Below, piece by piece: positions 23,158 through 31,114 of a stretch of 64,000 nucleotides of DNA (positions within the stretch are counted from its first letter, which is position 1; the number at the start of each line of letters is the position of its first letter). The notes under the pieces are model-generated. The model saw only the letters and a program-made list of their open reading frames with translations, searched no databases and was not told the origin of the DNA. The DNA is from a virus. The stretch spans positions 1 through 64,000 of IMG/VR virus record IMGVR_UViG_3300032116_000125; one strand, given 5' to 3'. A program made the position numbers and the translations under genes.

Positions 23158-25998
23158 GTGGCTGAACCGAACATCACAGGATCGGGTAACGATCCGTTTT
23201 CCGACCCGTTTGCTGATCCGTTTGGTCCCGGAGCAACCGCCCCCGTTCAGCGCCCCCGTACCTTCCGTGACCGCGCCCGTGGTGGTATGGAGGGATTTGC
23301 TACATTTGCAAAGGGCGCTGGCGAGTTTGCACGAGCCGCTAGAGAGATACGCCGTGAGGCTAAGGCCGCGGCACGAGACCTTGACGCACTGGACAAGGCC
23401 GCTGGTCGGGCCGGTAGGGGTCTTGGGCGACGCAGAGGAGGGGGAGGGGCTAAGAGCCCAGTTTCCGCTGGTAGCCACGGTCATCCCACTTTAAATAACA
23501 GTTCCCCCGATGACGATACATCAAGCCGTACAAATTATAGTATGGACCCTTCACGGAGTGGTGGGGGCTTCGGTGGCGGTGGGATTGGTATGTACGGGGG
23601 ACAAGCAATCCCCGGCAGAGGCCAGCCCGGTAGTGGGTTTGCTATGGGGGCGATGGCAGTTGGTCAATTCCTTGGGGGACTGACTGGCTCAATGGACGCA
23701 CGCATTGAGCGTGGCTATGTCTATTCATCTTCAGCCGACAAGATGAGTGTCCTGTACCAGCAGATTACTGGAATGAGTAATGCTCAAGTTCGTAATACCT
23801 ACCGTCAACCATTGACTAACTATCGTTTGGGTGAGACTGGTATAAACACGTTGCTCGGTCTTCAAGCATCCACGGGTATTTTGGCTCGCAATCAAGCGTC
23901 GTTTGCCGAGGGTATGCGAACTCTGTCCGGATACAGCCTCAGTACCGAAGACGTTGCAAGCATGCTGGGCAACTTGGGTAGCGCCCAAGTAGCCAACCGC
24001 ATGTTTATGACAACCGGAATGAGTTTGTACAAGCCGGGTGGTGGTCAGCGCTCCGGTACAGAACTCCTACAGCACCTCGCTCGCGCCTCCGGACTTACTG
24101 GGCTTCGTAACCCTGAGTCAGCGCTCCAGCAGGGTAGTAACACCCGAATGCGGCTAGCCGATATGGGTATTGACCAAAAGACACAAGACTTGGTTATTCA
24201 GTACGCCATGGCAAACAAGCAATACCAAGCCAAGCAACCGGGTGCTGGTATGTATGACCCGTCCAACCAGCGCCAGCGTGAACTCATGGGTATTGAGCAG
24301 AACTTCGCTACGCAGATGGAAGAGACCACCCGCGTTAAAGTGAACCGCGAAGAAGACTTTTATGGAAGACAGCAAGACAACTTTGCCAAACTAGAGCAAA
24401 GAACCCAAAGCCTTGAGAAGATGTTTGGTCGTCTAGAAGACCGCTTGTCAGGCATAGTCGGTAAGGGTATTGAAACAAAAAGTGCACGAAATGTACTCGG
24501 AAGCGTCCTTAAGGGTGTTGGCCCTCTAATGTCAATGGCGGGAGCGGCCCTGAGCCTCACTGGCGCCGGGGCGGCTTTTGGAGCACCCCTAATGGTTGCT
24601 GGAGCGGTCGCTACTGCCGCTGGAACTGCCATGGGTCCCGCAGGTGACGGAGCGGCAGGCAGTGGGTCACGGACAGGCACCCCGTCAACTAACGCTACGG
24701 GTACCACAACACTTCAAAAAGTTACTTCACAACAGTCGTTCTCCAGACTTCACCCAACAATGAAAGAGCGGGTTCTTAAACTCATACAGGCATCTGGTGG
24801 TCGGGTTGGGTTTGACAACGGATACCGAGATTCCGCACAACAAGAGTCCATGTTCCGGTCACGGTACGCAGAAAGCGCTGAACCTACTGACATTTTCTGG
24901 GACGGTAAGTACTGGAAGAAAGTGCGTGGGGCAGACGCCGCCCCTCCGGGACGCTCAATGCATGAAATTGGGTTGGCCGCTGACCTCACTGGTGACATGG
25001 AGTGGATTAAGGCTAACGCTGAGCGGTTTGGTCTTAAGCATTTCGCCAACGTAAACGACGAGCCTTGGCACGTTCAACCGTCTGAATTGCCGAATTCTCG
25101 CAGGCAGTACGAAGCCGCTGGAGCGCCGTGGGGTATCCCTGTGGGGGCACGCGCTTTTACCCCCGGTGGTAGCGGTAAAAACGCTGAGCACTCCAGTAGC
25201 GGTGGTTCCGGAACAGACGCTTCCCTGTTTGCGCTTAAGGGCATGACTATGTCCGAAGCAATACGTTCATTCCGCATGATGGGCGCATCAGGCATGTCCA
25301 GTTCCTCTGGCGGAGGTAGGGTTGTTGCTAAACGACGGAACATCACTCAATCTCGGTTTGACGTACCCGCTGATTTCCGCAATGGCGGTATGGCGAAGAG
25401 CAATGTGGATATTGCTCAATGGTCAGCAGACTTTTTGCGCCGAGTGGGAGCCCCCGTAACAACAGCCAACCTTGAATTGATGTCTGCGTGGATCAAGGCT
25501 GAGGGGACTCGTGCATCCTTTAACCCCCTTGCCGTGGTGTCCAAACCACGCGACGGGGCGGAGTCCCTAGGCCAGTGGAGTGACTTCAACAGTACTGGGG
25601 TCAAGAACTTCGCAAACTATGAGCAAGGTATGCGGATGAACGTGTACCACATGCAGAACCACGCCAAGGGCGTGCTTAATGCACTCAGAGGGGGCAAAAA
25701 CCCGTACCAAGTGGCTGAGGCCATAGAAAGAATGTACGCAAATTGGGGAGGGACAACCGCCACTCGGTCGGTGCTCAAGTCCCGAGGAATCAGCGAGACA
25801 GGCGACGGTATGGCACCGTCAGCGCCCAGCATGGGCACCAGTACTACATCTTTCACGGGCGGTACGACATTTAATATTTCTCCTGTAATCAATCTTATGG
25901 GTAGCGGCAACACTCAAGTTGACGCACAGATTATTGCTAGAGAAGTAACCCGCATTATTGAAAATGAAATGCGGTTGCGAGAGTTGAGGAGCGCATAA
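23158..25998 (+). CDS. Tape measure protein with VanY-type peptidase and lysozyme-like domains
   Basis: 946 aa, GTG start behind GGAGG. The N-terminus is Gly/Pro/Arg-rich, followed by helices; about 450-500 is an Ala/Gly-rich hydrophobic segment. About 525-650 is an M15B VanY-type domain with FDNGYRDSAQQE, zinc motif SMHEIGLAADL and EPWHVQP. About 740-880 is a lysozyme/transglycosylase-like domain (LELMSAWIKAEGTRASFNPLA, then FNSTGVKNFANYEQGM). Position after the chaperone makes it the tape measure; at about 1.5 angstrom per residue it would span a tail of roughly 140 nm (an estimate from a known rule). The two domains would open the wall during injection. Confidence 0.88.
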   Translation: MAEPNITGSGNDPFSDPFADPFGPGATAPVQRPRTFRDRARGGMEGFATFAKGAGEFARAAREIRREAKAAARDLDALDKAAGRAGRGLGRRRGGGGAKSPVSAGSHGHPTLNNSSPDDDTSSRTNYSMDPSRSGGGFGGGGIGMYGGQAIPGRGQPGSGFAMGAMAVGQFLGGLTGSMDARIERGYVYSSSADKMSVLYQQITGMSNAQVRNTYRQPLTNYRLGETGINTLLGLQASTGILARNQASFAEGMRTLSGYSLSTEDVASMLGNLGSAQVANRMFMTTGMSLYKPGGGQRSGTELLQHLARASGLTGLRNPESALQQGSNTRMRLADMGIDQKTQDLVIQYAMANKQYQAKQPGAGMYDPSNQRQRELMGIEQNFATQMEETTRVKVNREEDFYGRQQDNFAKLEQRTQSLEKMFGRLEDRLSGIVGKGIETKSARNVLGSVLKGVGPLMSMAGAALSLTGAGAAFGAPLMVAGAVATAAGTAMGPAGDGAAGSGSRTGTPSTNATGTTTLQKVTSQQSFSRLHPTMKERVLKLIQASGGRVGFDNGYRDSAQQESMFRSRYAESAEPTDIFWDGKYWKKVRGADAAPPGRSMHEIGLAADLTGDMEWIKANAERFGLKHFANVNDEPWHVQPSELPNSRRQYEAAGAPWGIPVGARAFTPGGSGKNAEHSSSGGSGTDASLFALKGMTMSEAIRSFRMMGASGMSSSSGGGRVVAKRRNITQSRFDVPADFRNGGMAKSNVDIAQWSADFLRRVGAPVTTANLELMSAWIKAEGTRASFNPLAVVSKPRDGAESLGQWSDFNSTGVKNFANYEQGMRMNVYHMQNHAKGVLNALRGGKNPYQVAEAIERMYANWGGTTATRSVLKSRGISETGDGMAPSAPSMGTSTTSFTGGTTFNISPVINLMGSGNTQVDAQIIAREVTRIIENEMRLRELRSA

Positions 25999-27713
25999 TG
26001 GGTAATTCGTATTCTACAAACCAGTGGTATGGGTTGCCCGGAGGTGTAACCGGTGCGCCAACGGGTGGTCTAGCCCGGACGAGCGTAGATAATCCTGAAT
26101 TCTTGTACCCCAAAAAGGTTCGTAAAAACCTTGGGGGTGGGCCCGACAAGGTAATTCAACGGGGGTTCATTCGGTCGCTGTTGACTGAAGTGCCCGGACT
26201 TACTGGTGTTTTACCAAACCGTAGGTTCTTTTTTCAATTTAATCCGGAACGCATCATGCGAAGCGTGTCAGTGTCCAGTGGGATGATGATGCCCTTGCTT
26301 CAGGACGCACAGCAGTTTTCTGTAGCCACGCCGGGAAACTCAACATTTTCATTTGATATTTTCTTAAATCGTGAGGCGGAAGTAAACCAAAACACAACAG
26401 TGTCATCACCTGCTAACGCAGAAAATGTATCACTTGATTTCATTACATCCAATCCTCAGCAGTTTGGTGTTTTGTCAGATTTATCGGTTCTTGACACAGT
26501 TATCGGTCAAGGTGTATCTCAAGACACCGTGGAAGCGTTGGCTAAAATTCAAGCAATTAGTTCCACATGGGAAGCGTCAGACACTACTGGCGGTTCAGTA
26601 TCTGCGCCTTTAACTGAGGCTGACGCCGCGGAGGCACTAGGTAAAGTTTTTGGTAACAGCGCATTTTTAATTAGCACGCCAATACGTATTGTTTTCTCGT
26701 CACTATTTATGGTTGATGGTTTTATTACGGGTTCGGCCGTACAGTTTTCAAAGTTCAGTGAAAACTTAGTTCCAACTATGTGCGCGATTAACTTGACTGT
26801 TGAGGCTAAATACATTGGCTTTGCACGACAGCGCACGTATTTAACTGACGCGCTTAGTAGTATGGTGCCAAACCCCTCTGCTGGTGGTGCGTTACCGCCA
26901 ACTAGCGTGGTAGGGGACACTGAGGAATATAGATACTTGGTTGATATAGTCAAAAAGTTACCTCAATATCAAATATCATTACATGGTACTGATGCAGATG
27001 ATCACAGTAGTCGTTGGGATACATACGATAAAAAGTATGTTGACATAATGCACTACAACACTTTTTTATTTCGTTGTGGTTTTGTCGGTGATCCTGAACA
27101 AGCACAAATATACAGGGAGTTCAATAACGGTAGATACTCAATATCAATTAGCCATAAGCCCTACGTCAAAGTTTGGCGTGCGTATGCTAATGAAGCAGAA
27201 AAAGCCGCCGCTTTTTCTAGTAACATCACACGTTCGTATCAACCACTTGGTATTTCAGGTGGAGTGCCCGACGCAAACGGCATTCAAAAAGATGTAAAAC
27301 TACTGAATGTAGTGGGCGTTAATGCAACTATCACCGACGCGGCGTCGTGGAGGCGATTAGCGAGATATGGTGGTGGTGATGATACTCCGGGCCTTAACCC
27401 CACAGAAGATAGCGCCTACGACAACGTCAATAACATAGTGTGGGAAAACGCAAAAGCCAATCGGGAAACAATCGCTGAAAAAGAGGCTGACAATCTGTAT
27501 TTAAGTCTTCCATCGTACTCATCAATAACAGATGCGGCTAAAAATACTAAACTTTTTGTTGAGTATGGTCTTTATTTGGAAGTAAAACTGTTCTCATCTA
27601 AAACAAGCAGTCGCCCAAGTGTTTTATATATAGAGCAGTCCGGAATAAAAACTGTATTTGCTAAAGATAAATCAGGATTTGTATTTAAAATAGACCCGAG
27701 TCAGGCGAAATAA
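25998..27713 (+). CDS. Baseplate / tube-initiator protein
   Basis: 571 aa, TAATG-coupled to the tape measure. Around residues 72-125 it shows RRFFFQFNPERIMRSVSVSSG and STFSFDIFLNREAEV, a pattern shared with CIS-tube-type and LysM-partner baseplate proteins (F-x-FNPexi, then beta strand). The rest is long and beta/alpha mixed. It is followed by a LysM protein and a gpD-like hub, the usual neighbours. The coding sequence is noticeably AT-rich and A-ending compared with the capsid genes. Confidence 0.7.
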   Translation: MGNSYSTNQWYGLPGGVTGAPTGGLARTSVDNPEFLYPKKVRKNLGGGPDKVIQRGFIRSLLTEVPGLTGVLPNRRFFFQFNPERIMRSVSVSSGMMMPLLQDAQQFSVATPGNSTFSFDIFLNREAEVNQNTTVSSPANAENVSLDFITSNPQQFGVLSDLSVLDTVIGQGVSQDTVEALAKIQAISSTWEASDTTGGSVSAPLTEADAAEALGKVFGNSAFLISTPIRIVFSSLFMVDGFITGSAVQFSKFSENLVPTMCAINLTVEAKYIGFARQRTYLTDALSSMVPNPSAGGALPPTSVVGDTEEYRYLVDIVKKLPQYQISLHGTDADDHSSRWDTYDKKYVDIMHYNTFLFRCGFVGDPEQAQIYREFNNGRYSISISHKPYVKVWRAYANEAEKAAAFSSNITRSYQPLGISGGVPDANGIQKDVKLLNVVGVNATITDAASWRRLARYGGGDDTPGLNPTEDSAYDNVNNIVWENAKANRETIAEKEADNLYLSLPSYSSITDAAKNTKLFVEYGLYLEVKLFSSKTSSRPSVLYIEQSGIKTVFAKDKSGFVFKIDPSQAK

Positions 27714-27967
27714 TGGCTTACGTTCAAACAACATCACGATACATAAAAACAGTCTCTCAAGACGGTACTTACGAAGCAAGAAGGAAATACTTTAACAATA
27801 AAAAATACTATACGTACACAACAAAAGACGGGGACAGTTTTGATTTAATCGCGCACCGAGTCTTTCAAGACCCAGAAAGGTTCTGGGAGATCGCTGACCT
27901 CAATCCCCATGTGCCATTCCCAGATGAGATTCCTGTTGGAACTACGCTAAGAATCCCCGCAAAATGA
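27713..27967 (+). CDS. LysM-like baseplate protein
   Basis: 84 aa, TAATG overlap. Residues about 37-83 are a LysM-type fold: YTYTTKDGDSFDLIAHRVFQDPERFWEIADLNP then PVGTTLRIP. Short LysM proteins between the tube-initiator and hub (gp53/gpX class) help attach baseplate to the tube rather than to peptidoglycan. The N-terminus is basic and Tyr-rich. Confidence 0.85.
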   Translation: MAYVQTTSRYIKTVSQDGTYEARRKYFNNKKYYTYTTKDGDSFDLIAHRVFQDPERFWEIADLNPHVPFPDEIPVGTTLRIPAK

Positions 27968-29127
27968 TCTTTAAGTCTTCAAGCCCCATTTCACCCATAA
28001 CTGACATTGTGGTGCACAACGTCCCTTCACGGAACACATCCATTGTGCAGGTAGAACTGGCGCTTGAAGAGAATAGGCATGACATGCTGAAGATAGTCAT
28101 TGCCGGAGTGCCCCCGAGTGTAATCACTGAATACATTGGTAAACCTGTGTATGGGTTCCTTGACTTTGGTGTTAACAACCATGAGTTTTGTGGGTACGTC
28201 GCCTCAGTAGACCCCGTCTTCCGAAACAAGGATGGCATTGTAAACGGAAGTCTATTTCAAGAAGTAACCCTTATCTGCATGGGCGCTTCCTATGCTATGC
28301 GAGCAAAAAAGAATCGCGTCTGGCAGGGTCAAACTCTTGACCAAATCGTAAGTACTATTGCAGACGAGCACCGGGTCAGTTTTTCGTGCGAGCAAGACCC
28401 TTTTGTGTACGACCGTATTGTGCAAACTGAGGAGTCGGACTGGCAATTTTTGAATAAGTTGGCGCAACTGTACGGTATGTCCTTTTCACTGCACGGTACA
28501 CATCTACATTTTTGGAACCCGATGCGGGCCCTTGGTCGTGGCATCTCGTATCACAAACTGCGTAACGTCCGTGGGTTAAACATGGAGACACAAACCACGC
28601 CCGCAACAATTTTGTCTTTACACGGTTCCTTTGGCGATACGGTCAACCCCCGAACGTCCCACACTTTGACGGCGGTGAGTGTAGACAATCAGGGGTTAGT
28701 ACACTCCGGTCTGCCATTTGACGAGCACACGGGTTTTGGAAAAGAAGTAACACTGGACGTAACAGACCAAATCAGCGTGAACGGCACATCGGCTCTAATG
28801 ATTGACCATACGATTAAAGCCCGTAGCCGTGGTGTCAACACGCTACTTGCTTCTGTGGAGTTAACTGGTACAGCCGGTGCCCTGCCCGGTGGTGTTGTCT
28901 CCGTGTCTGAGTTTGATTCAACATTTGATGGCTTCTGGTACGTTAAGTCGGTAACTCACACAGTTACTAGGGATGAGTTCTTTACAAAGATGTCTATCGC
29001 CAGTAATGACACGAATGAAGAAGAGCCATATATGTCAATTAAATCGCAAATACCAGTTATTCCGCGACCAGCGTTTCTTAACGGCTCTTGGTGTTCTACA
29101 ACTCAACTTAAGGACATTTATGTATAA
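27964..29127 (+). CDS. Baseplate hub protein (gpD / gp27-like)
   Basis: 387 aa, ATGA overlap with the LysM gene. The pattern of phage late-control gpD family is visible: ELALEENRHDMLKIVIAG ... YIGKPVYGFLDFG ... FCGYVASVDP, then QGQTLDQIVSTIADEHRVSF and ESDWQFLNKLAQLYGMSFSL (about 155-175). C-terminal beta domain follows. It forms the central trimeric hub that holds the spike. Its last bases overlap a tiny membrane protein gene. Confidence 0.85.
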   Translation: MIFKSSSPISPITDIVVHNVPSRNTSIVQVELALEENRHDMLKIVIAGVPPSVITEYIGKPVYGFLDFGVNNHEFCGYVASVDPVFRNKDGIVNGSLFQEVTLICMGASYAMRAKKNRVWQGQTLDQIVSTIADEHRVSFSCEQDPFVYDRIVQTEESDWQFLNKLAQLYGMSFSLHGTHLHFWNPMRALGRGISYHKLRNVRGLNMETQTTPATILSLHGSFGDTVNPRTSHTLTAVSVDNQGLVHSGLPFDEHTGFGKEVTLDVTDQISVNGTSALMIDHTIKARSRGVNTLLASVELTGTAGALPGGVVSVSEFDSTFDGFWYVKSVTHTVTRDEFFTKMSIASNDTNEEEPYMSIKSQIPVIPRPAFLNGSWCSTTQLKDIYV

Positions 29128-29230
29128 AAAAGTTATTAAAATTACTTTAATAGCATTTGTTTTGTTGTCTTCATTCTTTTCGTTTAGCATGTATCAAACA
29201 TACAGAGAAATAGATAAGGATGAGTTATGA
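29120..29230 (+). CDS. 36-aa single-span membrane protein inside baseplate operon
   Basis: ATG at 29120 preceded by AAGGA (29110-29114), ending with a TGA that overlaps the next ATG (ATGA at 29227). The protein has a basic start (MYKKVIKI), a hydrophobic helix (about residues 7-24, LIAFVLLSSFFSFSM) and an acidic tail (EIDKDEL). It is AT-rich. A lone transmembrane peptide between the hub and gp25 genes is out of place; it could be a lysis or exclusion peptide. Confidence 0.6.
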   Translation: MYKKVIKITLIAFVLLSSFFSFSMYQTYREIDKDEL

Positions 29231-29628
29231 GATCAATCTATTTGCCATTTCAATTTAATAATGGAAAAGTTGCAACTACTTCTGATTTTGATGAAATTAT
29301 TAAACAAAAAATCATTGATGTGCTTGCGGTAACCAAAACTGAGCGGCCAATGCGCCCTCGGTACGGTCTTGGTACTTATACCTTTTTGTATGAGCCTGTT
29401 GACCCCCTGATCTGGGAGGACTTTAAACAAGACGCCCTAGTAGAACTCCGTGAGGCCGTGTCGGGTGTACGTATTAACGACATCGTGATTGCCGAGGGGG
29501 ATGGGTCTCGTGGAGAAGAAGAGGGCTCCACGATTTACGTAACTGTTTATTATTCTATAAATCCGTCGCAGAAATCCAGTGTTACACTTACTGTTAGCGA
29601 CATTTTGAACGAGGAAACCTATGGCTAA
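29227..29628 (+). CDS. Baseplate wedge protein (gp25-like)
   Basis: 133 aa. Fits the gp25/GPW lysozyme-like wedge family: DEIIKQKIIDVLAVTKTERPMRPRYGLGTYTFLYEPVDP (about 23-61) with the conserved R-P-x-YG-x-G-L/T-x-x-x-FEP core, and a final strand VTLTVSDIL. Its 3' end overlaps the gpJ-like gene by eight bases. It links the inner baseplate with the sheath's first ring. Confidence 0.9.
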   Translation: MRSIYLPFQFNNGKVATTSDFDEIIKQKIIDVLAVTKTERPMRPRYGLGTYTFLYEPVDPLIWEDFKQDALVELREAVSGVRINDIVIAEGDGSRGEEEGSTIYVTVYYSINPSQKSSVTLTVSDILNEETYG

Positions 29629-31114
29629 TTTTGATTACACGGCAAGAGACTACAGTAGCGTTCGTGAAGCGCTGTCGGCCCGCGCCTCCCGCTCTATTCC
29701 TGAATGGGTGGGGGACGACCCTTCGGACTTTATGTCCACATTGATTGACCTGTGGGCGTACACCGCTGACACACTTCATTACTACATTGACCGCGCATCC
29801 ACAGAAGCCTTTTTGGGCACCGCGACCCAGCGCGAGAGCGTCTTGGCTCTGGCTAACCTTTATGGCTACACGCCTAATTACCAGCGTTCTGCAACTGCCA
29901 CGTTAAGCCTGACCAATACGGGGGCATCTTCCGTTACTGTCCCGGCCAACACCAAGTTCATATCTACAACGGGGCAGTACTTTTACAATGAGGAAGCGCT
30001 ATCTATCTCCGGTAATAGCACTGGGTCATTGAGTGTGCGCCAAGGCACACTAGTCAGTAGCGAAAGCCTGACTTCCTCCACCGACTCCACCCGTACCAGT
30101 AGCGACGGTACCTTTGGGCAACGGTTCAACATTTATCGTACGAGCGTTGACCCCACCACGGTACGAGTGTTTGTCGCTGAGGGCGCTGGGGGCGCAACAA
30201 AAGAATGGTCGCGGGTAAACACCCTTGTAAGTTACGGACCAGACGACTCAGTATTCTCAGTTTATATAGATTCTAACCAAATAGCGCAAGTAGTATTTGG
30301 TAATGGATTGAATGGGCGCATTCCACCGATTAACGCGCAAATAACCGCGACGTATGGGTATTCAGATGGTTCACTGGGGAATGTGGGTAGCAATACGATC
30401 ACCCGTCTTGCTACGTCGTCACTTCCCACAATAACAACCATTACTAACGTCTCGCCCGCGGCCGGTGGCTTGGACTTTGAAAGTATTGACAGTATCAAGC
30501 GGGCCATTCCGGGTGCACTGCGTACTAGGAGTGGCGCCACCACCCTGTCGGACTTCAGGGACTTGGCTCTTGCTACGCAGGGTGTATCTAAGGCCACTGT
30601 CTCCTACACGGGGTCCTCGTCCAGCGGAGCGTCTATCACCGCCACGGTAGTCCCAGATCAGACAGCCTACCTAACTGATGGAGCGGCGTCAGTCAGCATT
30701 AGCACCGACTTGCGTGACCGAGTTGCTCGGGAACTTCTAGATAACGCCCTTCTTGGGGTTACCCTGATTAGCGTTCCCTCTTCCGTAACCTTCACTAAGA
30801 TTTATGTGTACTTTGATCTGTACGTAAAGTCAAATTACGTACAGTCTGTCGTTGTTGCGGATGTTAAAAACGCGGTAGAAAACCTTTTTGCGTTTACTTC
30901 TGTCTCTTTTGGTCAAGTTGTAAATATCGGAGAGGTTTATCGTACCGCCATGGCTGTTGCTGGCGTGGATTACTTGATAGTCAAGGGCTTCACAACCACC
31001 AGCGGGGGTACGACCACCATTGATAACAGTGGCAAGATTACGGTTGGGGCAACGTCTTTGCCAAAACTTGGTGTTGTAACCATCACCGCCTCAGGGGGAG
31101 TCTCAGCAGTCTAA
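29621..31114 (+). CDS. Baseplate J-like protein
   Basis: 497 aa. The N-terminus has FDYTARDYSSVREAL, then DLWAYTADTLHYYIDRASTEAFLGTATQRESVLALANLYGY and TVPANTKF, the baseplate J (gp6/gpJ) signature. The central region has GAASVSISTDLRDRVARELLDNA-type dimerisation motif; the C-terminus is DVKNAVENLFAFTSVSFGQVVNIGEVYRTAMAVAGVDYL. Two copies per wedge form the iris around the hub. Confidence 0.92.
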   Translation: MANFDYTARDYSSVREALSARASRSIPEWVGDDPSDFMSTLIDLWAYTADTLHYYIDRASTEAFLGTATQRESVLALANLYGYTPNYQRSATATLSLTNTGASSVTVPANTKFISTTGQYFYNEEALSISGNSTGSLSVRQGTLVSSESLTSSTDSTRTSSDGTFGQRFNIYRTSVDPTTVRVFVAEGAGGATKEWSRVNTLVSYGPDDSVFSVYIDSNQIAQVVFGNGLNGRIPPINAQITATYGYSDGSLGNVGSNTITRLATSSLPTITTITNVSPAAGGLDFESIDSIKRAIPGALRTRSGATTLSDFRDLALATQGVSKATVSYTGSSSSGASITATVVPDQTAYLTDGAASVSISTDLRDRVARELLDNALLGVTLISVPSSVTFTKIYVYFDLYVKSNYVQSVVVADVKNAVENLFAFTSVSFGQVVNIGEVYRTAMAVAGVDYLIVKGFTTTSGGTTTIDNSGKITVGATSLPKLGVVTITASGGVSAV

